Made by a program: the position numbers and the translations under genes. This document shows, one piece after another, positions 48,521 to 60,879 of a stretch of DNA of 64,000 bases (within the stretch, counting starts at the first letter, position 1; each line of letters opens with the position of its first letter). Source of the DNA: Nautilus pompilius (Eukaryota; Mollusca; Cephalopoda; Nautilida; Nautilidae); NCBI GenBank assembly GCA_018389105.1, contig JACATO010002137.1:434001-498000 (forward strand), in the 5' to 3' direction. The notes beneath the pieces are model-generated. The model searched no databases and was not told the origin of the DNA. It was given only the letters and a program-made list of their open reading frames with translations.

Positions 48521-51177
48521 AGGTGCAACAGGAGATCAGTCAGGCCTACTCAGTTTTGCTTCGATTCCACCCAGGCTGATTGAGTTACAGCAGAGAGTGA
48601 TTTAGGTAAATATATACAAGTTTTGGAAAACAGCACTGCGCAACTAGAGAATGTATTAAAATGTAATTTAATAGAAGGGGGGGGGGCCCAGTTTGTTTAC
48701 TTGAAGATAATACTGTTGTCAGTCTGTTGCATTTATCATCATAGTTTGCTACCAGTCTGTCTTTTTTGGGGGGGGGTGGTGGGGAGAGAACTTAATAAAG
48801 ACACGGTGCTGAGAAAAATCATCAATTATTTACCTACCATATCTTAGTATCCTTTTTAAATTAAATGTTGAATATGTGAAAAATACTTTAAAATGGTGAA
48901 TATCTTTGACATCCAGAGATCAAGTACTGATTTGTTTATTTTTGAATATTTTAATAGATGTTTTTTAAACTATCACTTTACTGTGAAAGTCAGTTTTTCT
49001 TTTAAAACTTCATTTGGCTACATGTTAGCCAAAATTTCAGATGCAGTCCAGTGTTGCGTTTTATGATTTCCTCCTCATTTTGTTGTTGTTTAAAAAATCT
49101 TTATTTACCTAAAGGACTCTAGGTTATAATTGTGAAGTTTTAATTTGTTTGTTTTCCTCATTTTTTTTAACTGCACCAACCCCAGACCAGCGTCTGTTTC
49201 TCTCGTTTTTGACGGCCAAGATGGGTAGAGATAGCTCATTAGAGGGCAAGAATTGTTCTCAAATGTAGTGATTACAAGGAACAAATAATCCTGGTTATAG
49301 AGGCTTGACAGAAGAAAATTAGATGACAGTTTGGATGATTTGTGATACACATCAATAACCGACACGTGTCACAGAGTGTGTGGATTAGGTGACATCTGTA
49401 GCAATGATGATAATGCTAATTGTAATATTGCATTTTTTAAATCAATGTACATGCATACAGTCTAGGCTAAATAAGTACTTATATGTATCTGTGGGTTCTC
49501 TAAGGTTTTAAAAAATGCATGTCTAGGAATGCTAGGTGATCAGAATGTGAAAGTAGAAACAAAGAAACCCATTGTCCCGCTACTTGGAGGGAGTCAACCT
49601 TGATTCTGGGAAATTGGAATCATTCCTGCATTGTAGGAAAAAGCTGATTTGGCACCTTTTTTTTTTCTAATCCTTGGAAAAGTTGAAACATTAAAATTTG
49701 TGCCTGACAACGAATCTGATGCCCCGTGAACCGAGTCTCTTGAATAATTTTTCGGTTCAAGAACCGGACAGTCTGGAGCACAAACAGTCAGCCATTTCTG
49801 ATGTCAGTCCTGATTTTATTTTCAAACAATGATGTATACTCAGAAGCCCCTCCTATGACCCGGCCACACAGTTGGATTTCCCTGATACATTGCTAGAAAA
49901 ATGTGAGCAGTTTTGGCAGAGAAAAGTCCAGCACCCACAGATTATATTATCTACAGCAACGATGATCGTTTTGGAAAACAGTCTTTCCTATTTGAATAAT
50001 ACGATGCCTACGCACACAACCAAATATAAAACATTTATGATTTTTATTTTTATTAACACTAAAAATATTTCAGCTAAAACATAGAACCAATTCACTGTTT
50101 TTTTTTTTTGATTTCAGGAAGATGAAGAAATGAAAACACGATAGTTTGCTATTGCCAAGATTGTAAGTTCTTTGTTCTTTCATGACAGGTAGCATTATTG
50201 TCTATGAATCTGAGAAGATTAAGGTGCATTTGAAAAATATAGTTTTTAAATAACTTTTAAAATTAAGATTTTAATTCAAGAATAATTAAAGTACCTCTGA
50301 AAGAAATGAAATAGAGAAAAGCAAAACAGCAACTACAACAACAAACATGAAAAACTTTGTGAAGTCTTTCACATATTATTATTTAATTTCTTTTCTAAAT
50401 AATTCCAGCCAAGGAGTAGTGGCAGAAAGATGATTTACTGAAAGAACTTGAAAATGTGGTGAAATAAAAATTATTTATATAGATTAAAACTGACCCTAAG
50501 TTTAATTTTGTAGATTAGACTAAGAGCTTTATACAAAGGTTCCTCCAAGAATACTGAATCATAATGACTTCTCATTTCATTAATGGTTAAAGATAACTAA
50601 CTGATGGTAATTTTTACAAAAATGTATTTATATCATAAATTAATATACTTAGCCAACTTAGAAAATTTTATAGGAATAGGTCAGCATTCGAGTTAATGTT
50701 AAATCTTTAAAGACCATTAATATTATCAATGACTATACAGTTTGTGTAAAATATTTACAAAAAAATTAGCTTCACTCGGTAATTTTTAAGTTTAAACCTT
50801 ATTAGTGATCGAAGATTTTTCAAAATTTGTGCTCAGCTTTCATGCAGATTTTTAGCATCAGATTTGATTTTTGTAACAGCTTATGCATGGAAGTATTAAC
50901 AAAAAAAATCCTGGCCATTAATTCACTATATGGCTAATTCAGAGTTATTTCTTAAAAAAGGAATTTTATTTTCAGGAGGTAGTGACAGCGTTGTGGATAC
51001 TGCTGAAATACAAGCACGAGTGGAATACTGTAGCAGTATAAGAAGATGACAAGTGTAAGTATAATTTGTACTCTTTTTTTAAATTTAAGTCAAACATTTA
51101 TACTGTTCATAATTTTAAAAAAAATTTTAGCAACAACTGTGATGCCAGCCATTTTAATGGTGGTTGTGGAGCAAGGT

Positions 51178-51319
51178 AAAACACCTATAAATGTTAATAT
51201 ATCCACAGTTATTATTAAACAGATAATACCTGATGCAGAAGAGGCATTAAAACACCTATAAATGTTAATATATCCACAGTTATTATTAAACAGATAATAC
51301 CTGATGCAGAAGAGGCATT
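51178..51319. repeat. Perfect 71-bp tandem duplication
   Basis: The 71 bases from 51178 (AAAACACCTATAAATGTTAA...) are repeated without a difference from 51249. The junction directly follows the last splice-like border of the divergent transcript. Confidence 0.95.
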
Positions 51320-52139
51320 AAGCACAAAATCTTTCTTGCTTTTTTAATGATTTATTTAGGATGCTATTATGTTTGTGTGTGTTTATTATTTATTTATTAT
51401 GAACTATTAGTTTAGTAGCAGAATTACAAATTTCCAAAAATAAATTACCATTGAGAGTTATTAATAGTATATTTTTGGTTCATGGATATCACATAAGTTG
51501 TGTTATGAAGCATAATTCATCCTCCCAATATTGATTAATAAAAACTGGTATTATACAGTTTATAAATGTGTACTGTATAAATATATAAACACAAACCAAA
51601 TCAAATTAATATACTGTAATTTATAATAAAAACATTGTTTTGGCCATTGCTGAAGAATAATCAAGTCAAATGTACCACATGGCTTGAAACAAGGACCAAC
51701 TGCAGCACTGTATGGTAGAGCAGTAGTGTCGGAGTAAAGACCAAATCAGTAGAAATGGCAGCAACCAATAAATGTTGCCAACGCACTTGATTTGTTTTAA
51801 TTTTCCATGTCATGCTCCTTCCAAAAGCCATGCAAGTGGTGGAGTTGGCTAATGACCAAAGGAGCTTGGTGTGGGAAACTGAAGCAAAATGAATGTGTGT
51901 TAGAGACATTTCCTTACTCTGGCAGAATTGTTCTTTATAAACCATAATTTCCATGCCTTGTTGTAGTAACTAAACTAAATATTTTAACAGTTAAAAGATT
52001 TGGAATCTCTTGTGGATAAGTAGCTCATGACTTGTACTGAAATAGTAACTAAACAATCTTTCTAAAGAAACCAGATACAATTTATTTAATAATAACTATA
52101 TTTTAGCTATCTTAATATAAATACTCGACCGAGTAAGTC

Positions 52140-52900
52140 ATGTTCTGTGGTTTAGGTTAGGAAGATGTTGGATATTCTCCTCTTGAAGGTGCTCTCACAA
52201 TGGGCTGTTGTATTATCAACCACAAAGGTGATTTTATTATCGCGACTTTGTACAAATGGTATGACAACAAGTCTGATGACTTCAGTCAGGTAGTGTTGAC
52301 TTGTACCAGTTCCATCAAAGAGAATCAATCCAGTTTTGTAGTCATGCGTGAGAGCACCTAAGAATAGAACACCACTACCCCAAAACAGGATTTCACTAAC
52401 ACGTTAACATCAGTGAATTGCTGTTTTGGTTTCCATTGAGCGCACAACCACCCATCAACATAGTGAATGTTGAATTTACTCTCATCAGAGAAGGGAACCT
52501 GGCTCCAGTCTTGCCCTACAATGTGCTGGTGTTGGAGGTGTGTGAAATACTGGACACACAATATGTAGTTAGTTAGTTGGGCATTATTACTGATTACATT
52601 TAGTCAGGTTGTTTATGCGGCTCCAATGGATCTGTCAATTTATTCTGGATGTAACCTGCCAAGATAGTGGTTATGTAAGGTGATGTAATAGTGATGGTCA
52701 GCACTGATGAAGTATATCCCAACAGGTCTCTCTTGAAATGCACTGGCTTTTCTGCACTTCTACCAAACTTGGCTGATAGAAGCTTTTTATGGCAAGTTCA
52801 GCAGCCCTGGTCTGTAGCCTAACTATAGTTGGTATTGCTGCTCATCAGTAAGTTGCGATCAAAACACCACACTGTCAATGTTTGATGATTTCATTACGTG
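52140..52900 (-). pseudogene. Tc1-like transposase relic
   Basis: Minus strand reads WSQVPFSDESKFNIHYVDGW near 52502-52445 (family: W--V-FSDES-F-L---DG--RVW), then LIHG/QHYLTEVIRLVVIPF near 52310-52255 (family: Y---VL-P-V-PF) and a degraded Q-DNA-PH region near 52215. Frames are interrupted. The N-terminal side, up to about 52900, is only faintly visible. No terminal repeats found. Confidence 0.8.
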
Positions 52901-55290
52901 AACGTTTGTGACAGCTTTTATACCTGATTTGACTACTGTTATGCAAATTTGGAATCACCTGATAGTGGCGTTACTTTTGCTGGTACACCCTACCCAGGGA
53001 CAAGAGTGACATGCAACACTTCAGACAATATGCTTGTCACATGACTCAAAGCATTGTAAAGATTTGAAAGTTTATACAATGCCTACAGTGGCCAAAGTGA
53101 CTCAAAATAGTTCCACAAGTAAACATCTCTACATTGTTTAGAGTTAGAGTTACTGCTTTTGGGTGACAATTGTTTTGTGTCCTTTGAATTCTATTGCATG
53201 ATGTTGAGTGGTTGCTTGTGTTTTGTTTAAGGCCAGTTGGATTACTCTGCCCATCCCCTTGCTCCACTGTAGACAGAATTTCCAGTTGCAGTGGCTGGAC
53301 CACTTCCAGGCTATGAGCTCTCTCTGCCAGGGTTTGGAATTAGAGTTGTTTCTCTTAGGATGGCTGTCTGCTAAGGGTTAGTTACCTGAAGCAGTTTAGT
53401 GGGAAAAGGTGGCACCATGAGAAGGCACTGCTATTAGACAGTTTGGTGGGAGGCCGAGCTTTACGAGCTAAAGGCAGAACACTACAAGCACATGCAACAT
53501 CATCATCCCTGAAGTGGGAGAGACTTTACTACTCCTGTTGGACAGAGAATCTGACCCAGATCTCAATAACTGCAGACAATTAATTTTTGGAACTTATTTT
53601 ATTTATTCTTTTCTTCTTCAGCACCCGAAATGGTGTGCAAAGTGAAAACCCAATCAGTTTCAATTTCTGTAACCGTTGGTCACATCTGTGAGGCTGGGTA
53701 GTTATGTTGGACTGGCAAGAGACCATAGTTAAATTTGTATTAGACATTTATGATGCTATTAAAGAAAATGATTGTTTGTTTTAATTTTAAAAGCAAATTA
53801 CCTAAAGAACGTACTGAATACAATAAAAATATCTCAATTGGGCAGCAGAGAATTGAGGATTATAGATTTATTATGAAGCATTGCTTTCATTGATGGATTT
53901 AACATTTGAAAATACAAATCAACAAGGAAAAGAATATTGAGAATTTTGGGTAAAAATTTAAACTATTATGTTCAATCTGTTTTCTCACGACTTTTAAAAA
54001 TTTTTTTCATGTATGTGAAACTAAATAGATAAAATATTAATTCCAAGTTTAGTCCATGTTATATAATAATTAATTTCTTTGTATAGTCAAAAAAAATAAA
54101 CCACTGTGCAACTAATTTGGTAAAATCTTTCTTCTGGAATTTTATTTTTGTTTAAATAAAAAAAATCATATTTTTGTATGCTGCAAAAGCAAACATAATT
54201 AAAAAGAAATTAGAAAATGAATCTTTTAATTAAATTAGATTTTTAAAAAAGTTATTCAGTTTTTTAGAGTCAGAAATTAAAGAGATCAATTCGCATTCTT
54301 GATAAGATCCACCCTCAGTTGTTTGGGTTTGTTCTGGTGGTTGGTACCCTCCCAGCAAAGTCTGGTACCAATTATAAACCTTGCATCATTTACAGGTTTC
54401 CAGAGATTGTAAGTCTGCTTTACGTTTGGTTCGAATACATGTAATCTTTCTGTGTTTGTACTTGTCTGCCACTTCTGACGGGTTATGGGTATTTAAGGAA
54501 TCTTTTAAAAAACTGTCATGCAGAAAAGAATCAGCTGATTACCAGCTGAGAGGGGATATAATTTCAAGTTGAATGTCCAGTGATTAAATGGACTTCTTGA
54601 TGGCTATACAATAGCAAACCTTTCATGTGGTCAAACTTCTTAGCCATATTCTACTGGAGCCAAGCAGTAGGGGCTACTGCTTTAGTATTTCATTCTTTCG
54701 TAAAGTTTTAATGTACCATTAATTACTTCTATTAATCCGTGATTTACATATTCATCTATGATTACAGCCTCAAAGTCAGTTACCTGGGTTGGGAGATGAG
54801 TTTTAGAAATGATTCCTGAAGCACACATCCAGTAACTCACCTGTTTATGGCTGAATGCATGACATCCACGTACTAACATTCTTGAGTTATCTGCCCTTGC
54901 CCAATGGACTGCTGTCCATCAAATCAACAGTGAACATTGACAATCCCTTTCAGCTTTTAGCATCCCCCATTGTACTGTACAGCGGCATAAAAAACTTTAG
55001 TGTCCTAGATGTGTTCAACAGAATCCATTTTGTTGATGGATACGACTGTTATGTATATTGGAGTGGATCGTTGTAACACTTGATATATTCCTTCTCTAGT
55101 TTATACCATCTGTATTCACTGGTCTGAAAAATTTCACCTGGTGTGTTTACAGCCAACTGTCATTTCAGATGGTGAAGCAGATCTCCACATATAATGTAAT
55201 TATTACTCAGTGTCTATTTCTAAATGGCCAAATAGTGGAAACTAAATTATTAAATATAATTTTGAAAAATTCATTTGCTGCAACTAATTT
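52901..55290. other. Unassigned stretch between Tc1 relic and SINE
   Basis: AT-rich with short ORFs lacking similarity on either strand. A relatively GC-rich patch at 53240-53540 looks repeat-derived but matches nothing else in the window. Confidence 0.35.
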
Positions 55291-55292
55291 AC

Positions 55293-55445
55293 TGAATGGG
55301 CCAGTGGTTTGGTACTGGACTGCTAATGTGGAAGGCTTGATTTTGAATCCTAGTAAGAAGTCCCTAGTATCATTATTTCTTCTCTGTCTCAAACATGTGG
55401 GTGTACATACATACATCAGAAAATGAAGAGTTCTAGAAAGAACAG
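55293..55445 (+). repeat. tRNA-derived SINE, degraded copy
   Basis: Head reads GGGCCAGTGGTTTGGTACTG (A-box-like) with TGATTTTGAATCC (B-box-like), then the family core CATCAGAAAATGAAGAGTTC followed by TAG. The tail is missing. Confidence 0.7.
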
Positions 55446-56070
55446 ACTGCACATTAATACCTATCCATGGATCACAGGCGAGGGTGTGAATGTTTCAGCA
55501 CAAGCCATCACCAGTATACAAGTCATGCATGAGTTTGTCATTGAAAAACACCTTCGTTGGTGATGGACATCAAAATTATCACTGTTCAATGCTTTCAACA
55601 GCAGCAGCCGATAGTGAGACCAACAGATGCCGTGAGTGGTCAGTGTGCATCCTGAACTAGTTTTCACATCCCTACCAGCAGGTGAATACATAATGATAAG
55701 TATTTCAATTTGACTGTAAACCTTTATCTATCCAATATGCTGATGCACCCAGTCTGCTCGCACAGTTATGACGGTTCATCTCCTTCAGGAACTTTGAGCT
55801 GAAGGCAGCACATGGACAGTTAAGTACAAAGGAAACTAAATTAGATATATTTTCTCTCAGGTAAGGATAGCACCACAGCTCTCTTCTGTCAAAAACGTAA
55901 ATCAACCTTGTGATTCTGAACGGGTCTTCTTGACATCACTACTTATCCATCTTTCATTTGAATAGCTCAAAAACAGCAGGTGGCGCTACTGTTCTTCTAT
56001 TTGTGCAAAAATATTTCTCTCTTTAAATGTATCTGATTATAATTACTAATTTTAGCATTGAAAACAAACG

Positions 56071-57547
56071 ATGGTAAAGAATGTAGACACCTTTATTCCG
56101 TTAACACTTTTAAAGCTAAGTTTAAATCAAAAGGATATCTTAGATGAACAAAGTCCAGAGAAGAATTTTACAAATGTTGATTCCTGTGTCCTACATCTTT
56201 ATGAAACACCTGCTGTTTATGATTCAATGGCTGTTTTCTGTAAAGATTTAACTTACCAAACATAAAAGAAATATCTGTGGACTGATTTGTACTCCATACA
56301 CCATTATCTACTTCACTGGAATTTGAAATTACAACTTTATCTATATTATTACTCTGTGCATCACAGTAGACATGAATCCACCATACTTTTTATTTATTAC
56401 GTTGGTCTGGAACGATCCCATCACCATTTAGAGGGAACAGATTGTTTTTCACATAAGCTTTCATTATATCGACAGCCATCTATGGGAGTTGGGTGCCAGG
56501 CCTTATGCTGTTTATTGGCTATAAACCAGTAGTATTTCCCACTATTAGAATACCAGCTGCTGGCCTGGTCTGAAGAAATGGTTAATGACTGGCTTTGGAT
56601 TTGGGTTGTTCGTCTGTTTAGTTAGCTGGTATAAAAATGAGTAAACAGATGATCATCTTCATGCCAGTTCCTCCTAATATGAATCTTTTAATAATATTAC
56701 AGTATTCAGATATTTAATAATAATAAATTTTGACTTCAGTTAATATTTTAAATTGAGCAAAGTAAGTTTTGGTGTAAAATATCAAAAGTCAACCAGGAAT
56801 CAGATGCTGTCAGATAGGAATTATAAAAGATGGATTCTTTGAAAGTATACATACACCTGACCACTGCTAATTTGATTTTAAAATATCAAACATTAATATA
56901 AATAATGAATTTGTGAGCTTTGAAAAATTACTTATTCAATGGCAGGCTGATTGATACCAATTTTGAGACCTCTGCCTACTTTAGAGCTGCTTGATTCCAT
57001 ATCAGTTCACCAACCTCCTCCAGCATCACCATTTCCTTTACTCCAAAGATCACGTTCTACAGTACCAGACCATATTCCATTTTCCAATTCTAAGTCCGAC
57101 TATTTCAGTAAAAATGACGACATGAACCTGAGGGGAATCAATCATCGAAGTTTCCAAACTGTTTTGGCTGAACAGAGAAATATTGAGAAACTTAATGAAG
57201 CTGTGCTACTGGCATTTATCACAATAATTTACCTATGTGGTACTTTGAAAAACTGACTTTCCAAAAAGATTCCTTCTATTGTCCACTCAGAATAATTTCT
57301 ATGATAGTATCTCCATTACTCTCCACTGCAAAAGTATAAAATTAATGAATTTATTTGTTGATTTTGTTTGTAACCACGGTGAAGTTATCTTTATCTTTAA
57401 ATTTTAATATAATGGCGCACTAGCATATATCTTCATCAATTGTTTGTTGTTTATAGATATTAACCAGTCCAAAGATGATTGGTAAAAATACTGGAACATT
57501 GTCCACAGTAGGAGATGGAGGAGATGTTAACATGACAGTTTTTTAGA
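56071..57547 (+). other. Unassigned protein-like segments
   Basis: Three plus-strand open stretches have amino-acid content unlike the surrounding AT-rich DNA: 56071-56265 (64 codons), about 56960-57256 (Pro/Ser-rich, with RPLPTLELLDSISVHQPPPA), and 57455-57547, which follows an acceptor-like TTTATAG and ends in a stop. They could be exons of an unrecognised gene or a decayed one. I recognise no family and the splice borders of the first two are not convincing. Confidence 0.2.
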
Positions 57548-57886
57548 AAACTCTTTAAAACAAATGTTCGTAAATCAATCGATATTCATTTATTGATGGA
57601 CAAACTGATCATGACAGAGAGGCTGCATAAAAAAATCAATTTGTAGGGTTCATATGTGAAAGATTTAAGACCCAAAACTATAAATGTAAATTACAGGGGA
57701 ATCTCGCTGATAAGAGATTGAGATGGGAAAGTAAGAGCAGCTGTCATCTGCCTAATGGGATGAAGAGAAGAGGAAATCATGGGGAATATTTTGGAGGAAA
57801 AAGAAGAAAAATAAATGTAGGAGAATCGACTAAGAAGATTTCAGGGAAGGTTTTCAGATAGGAAAGGGAGAGTGGTTTTCCTGTCA

Positions 57887-58086
57887 CTAAGCAGCGGAGA
57901 TCTCACACACAAATGACCACTTTTCCCGACAAAAGAAAGAAACCCATTTGTCATATCGTTGAACACAGCACAGTTTCTTCACATCCGAAGTAGGATGACC
58001 AGGAGCCCAGTTGGTCTGTTCTGTGGCTGTGCCGTCCATCCATAACCAGTTTCCTGTCTTTGAGGTGCAGCCAATCCACACTCCCA
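57887..58086 (-). CDS. C-type lectin terminal exon
   Basis: 200 bp after acceptor TTCATAG. Encodes GVWIGCTSKTGNWLWMDG through FFCREKWSFVCEISAA and TAG at 57887-57889. Confidence 0.9.
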
Positions 58087-60794
58087 CTATGAACAACAGA
58101 AATAAGGGTGACATTGACAAGGACATTAAGATAAAACTGGACCAAAAGATGGCAGAGTCATGTGATTAATATGGAAATTAGCTGATGACATTTGCCCTTA
58201 ATCAGACTATCTACTGATTGATGGGGTCTGTTATATGTTGAAGGTCAGAGGAACAGGAAGTTTATTTTATGTCCAGTGTCTCTGCCAGTTAATGAAATCA
58301 GGAATAAAAACATTAAAACAAAAACAAAGGGTTTATTTATCATCTGTTTAATGTCTGGGTCCAACCAGGGGAGGAATCTGTTTGTGGTTTATAAGAGATG
58401 AAGAAGAAGACATTTTTACTGGTTAATCTTGTGGTGGGAGGGCAAATGTAAAAATAATGGGAACAAAATCATCCCTCACTCACATGAACAAAGAAAATTT
58501 CTGCAGATGTGGGACAACATTTCTCTCTTCTGTTTGGTGATGGGGGACATCAGGACAGCTCCATCTCCCTCACATTTCTTGACTGCTGATGACCAGTTCA
58601 TTATCTCCATGTACCACTTATACCAGATGCCCACTGTCCTGTTAAAGGTGTAGCCCTTACTGGTGAAATCTCTCCCTGCCACTGACAAAATTAATGAGAG
58701 GTTATTCCACAGAGGAGTGGAAGAGAAATATTAAATAACAATGACTTATACAGATCAGTTGTTTCTGAAAGGAGTCAGATGGATTCTATTGTATTAGAAA
58801 CAAGGGACCAAATAGTAAATAGGGGTGGTTCACCCTCATACAACAGAACATAAACAGAGTGGACATTCACATACAGATAGGAACAGAGCAACAACCTAGG
58901 CTGACTAACATTTGAGATGAGCATCAGATTTTAATCTGAATAATGATAACAGGTACTTGTTAATCTGTGGAATGGCCAGCCTGGAGGGTATGTGGACTCT
59001 ACTCTATAATAAACAGCTTTTTGCTGCCTTTTGGTGGCCAAAGATCAGGCTGAAAGACAGGTGAGATAATATGGAGCCTCTGTCCACTGAAGCCTGACTG
59101 AACTGTCAGCTGAATGAAGCTGTCACCTTTGAGGTCAGTCTTCTGTGTAAGGTCCTGGTTCATTCCTGATGAATTGTGTTGTTCTGGTTCCTTGTTATAC
59201 ATCTGTTTTCAAACTTCAGAAGAAGGAAACCATCTCCTAAGTTTCTGATTTCTTTTAATTTTATCTTGATTAATGTTAAAGAGCCGTCAAATCCCAGCCA
59301 TCTCTAGAAATACCTGAACTTGATGATGGAAAAGCTTCCAGGCAAAGAGAAAGAGAAGTACGTTCATCAGCAGAAAACAGACTGAGGGGCTGTAAAATAC
59401 CTGTGGAATAATCTTCTGAAATGTGGAGTTTATCAGAGGAATGTGTTCTTGTGTTAATGTAACTGGGTGCTGTGAGGTCAGCAAGATTTCTGTTAATTTT
59501 CTCCTCATCAACAAAAACTGAATTCAATCTATGGAGAGTAGCTAAGCATCAGTTCTACATTCTGTTTTCTCAATTTAAAAACGAAGGGAGTTATCTCCCA
59601 TGGACAAACATTGAACATCAAACAACATTTAAGTGTTAACTGGAAATATTATTATTATTATTATATCAAGATACCTTTATTCAGCTATTTGTTTAATTCC
59701 TCATCAGCTGGTACCTGTCTTGAGAAAACAAAACATTAATGTTCCTCCTCAGGAAGAATTCCTGATTGTGTCCAGTAGATATTTATTCCTAATTATATCA
59801 ATGTGGCCCCTATGAACGAGAGATTTACTGAGCAGAAATATTCCTGCTAGAACTGTCTGTGGAAGAGGTTGATATTTTTATTTACACATTGAGAAGTTTA
59901 CTAAGTTACCATCGATAGTAGATACCAAAGTGAGGTTTAGTTCAAATGGTTTGTGGTCTGTGGAACAAAGGGCAGAGTTTGCAGTTGTATCCTCCCTGTT
60001 GACCAAAGAGAAATAGGAGGTCACAGAACGAACAAAACTGTATTCCTCTGCGCTACCCCAGGGGTTCATCTAGCGATGGAGGGATACATTGGAATCTAAA
60101 TTGAATAAACATTAATTGCTAGGTAAGATCATGAGGTAAAGTATACAGTAATTATTCCTCACTAAGTTAATTATAGACATAAGACATCCTTTAACCCTTT
60201 TGTGTGTAGCTGTAAGGGAAACATTTTTGGTGATTTGTTACAGAATTTCTGGTGACTTAAAATTGTCTCCACAATTCTGATGATGTGGCCTTTGCCTTGA
60301 GCATGGACAGAGTAGCTCCCTGTGTAAAGTCTTTCTTTCAGCCCCTTTTGTACTATACAGTTTACTTACGCTATCAGCTTTCAGTTTATTGTTGTTGTGC
60401 TCCTTAGCTGTGGTTTATGTGGACGGTGCCGTTAGCTCAATGACTTCGTTATTGATTTCAATTCAGTAAATCTATTCCAGATAAATCATCAAGCTGGTGA
60501 AATCTTCTGGATCTACTGTTAGTCCTGTATCTATACTTCATTCTCCATCTACAGTTATATATACATACATGTGAATACCATGGTTGGGAATAGCCAGGTT
60601 AATGTCTACCTACCTTCATCGGATGTTGTCATTTCGTTTTTGTTCAGTATGGGATTTGTCGGAATGATCTCTGCAGGTGAGAGGTCACACGTCCGTGGAT
60701 TATGGTCAGACATAACCAAGAAACATTGGTCGGTCAATCGCCTGATCTCGCACTTCTTCGGACTCAAATTCTGCTCGTTGTCTGCGGGCTTCAT
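57887..60794 (-). CDS. C-type lectin, modelled as a type II membrane protein
   Basis: Exons 58484-58681 and 57887-58086 join in phase and form a C-type lectin domain: GYTFNR...KWYMEIMNWSSAVKKC-GDGAVL, VWIG, GNWLWMDG, NWAPGHP, CCVQRYDKW, and C-REKWSFVCE near the end. The usual four disulphide cysteines are present, but the EPN/QPD calcium-sugar motif is absent (text reads APGHPTSD), so calcium-dependent sugar binding is doubtful. Upstream, exons 60614-60794, 59314-59489 and 59127-59202 fit in phase (1,0,1) and give 276 residues in all: a tyrosine-free cytoplasmic tail, one hydrophobic segment (CFLLMNVLLFLFAW) and a short stalk with an N-S-S sequon. Two more sequons (NRT, NWS) lie in the lectin domain. 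The lectin exons are firm; the 5' model is a prediction. Confidence 0.7.
58484..58681 (-). CDS. C-type lectin exon, first half of domain
   Basis: 198 bp, phase 1 in and out, acceptor TTGTCAG, donor GTGAGT. Carries MNWSSAVKKCEGDGAVLMSP, the W---A---C---GA-L signature. Confidence 0.9.
59127..59202 (-). CDS. C-type lectin stalk exon (predicted)
   Basis: 76 bp, phase 0 in, 1 out, acceptor AAAACAG, donor GTGACA (weak). Encodes MYNKEPEQHNSSGMNQDLTQ and KTDLK. Placed by phase and position. Confidence 0.4.
59314..59489 (-). CDS. C-type lectin transmembrane exon (predicted)
   Basis: 176 bp, phase 1 in and 0 out, acceptor TTAACAG, donor GTATTT. Contains a strongly hydrophobic run VCFLLMNVLLFLFAW followed by KLFHH. 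An alternative start at the in-frame ATG 59506-59508 would make this the first coding exon. Confidence 0.4.
60614..60794 (-). CDS. C-type lectin N-terminal cytoplasmic exon (predicted)
   Basis: ATG at 60792-60794, 60 codons, donor GTAGGT in phase 1. Hydrophilic, no tyrosine. Upstream on the same strand a 26-codon ORF beginning MIFTYLVAVLLMYG, which resembles a signal peptide, stops just before this ATG and may be an upstream ORF. Confidence 0.3.
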
Positions 60795-60879
60795 CTCATT
60801 TCTTAGTCTCCTGCAGACTGTTTCTCCGATGCTTGTGCTCTGCCGTACATCAAGAGAACAGCAACTAAATATGTGAATA

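Larger units (their letters stand above)
41330..51175 (+). ncRNA. Possible spliced transcript divergent from RPL27A
   Basis: A chain of plus-strand segments has exon-like borders: a GC-rich first segment ending at 41513 (CACAG before GTAAAT), then 48524-48605 (TTTTCAG / GTAAAT), 50119-50161 (TTTCAG / GTAAGT), 50976-51054 (TTTCAG / GTAAGT) and 51131-51175 (TTTTAG / GTAAAA). The first segment keeps one open frame of about 40 codons, but no frame stays open through the chain and none resembles a known protein. Thus a non-coding RNA divergent from the RPL27A promoter is the simplest reading. Exons are called from splice-site look alone. Confidence 0.3.
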
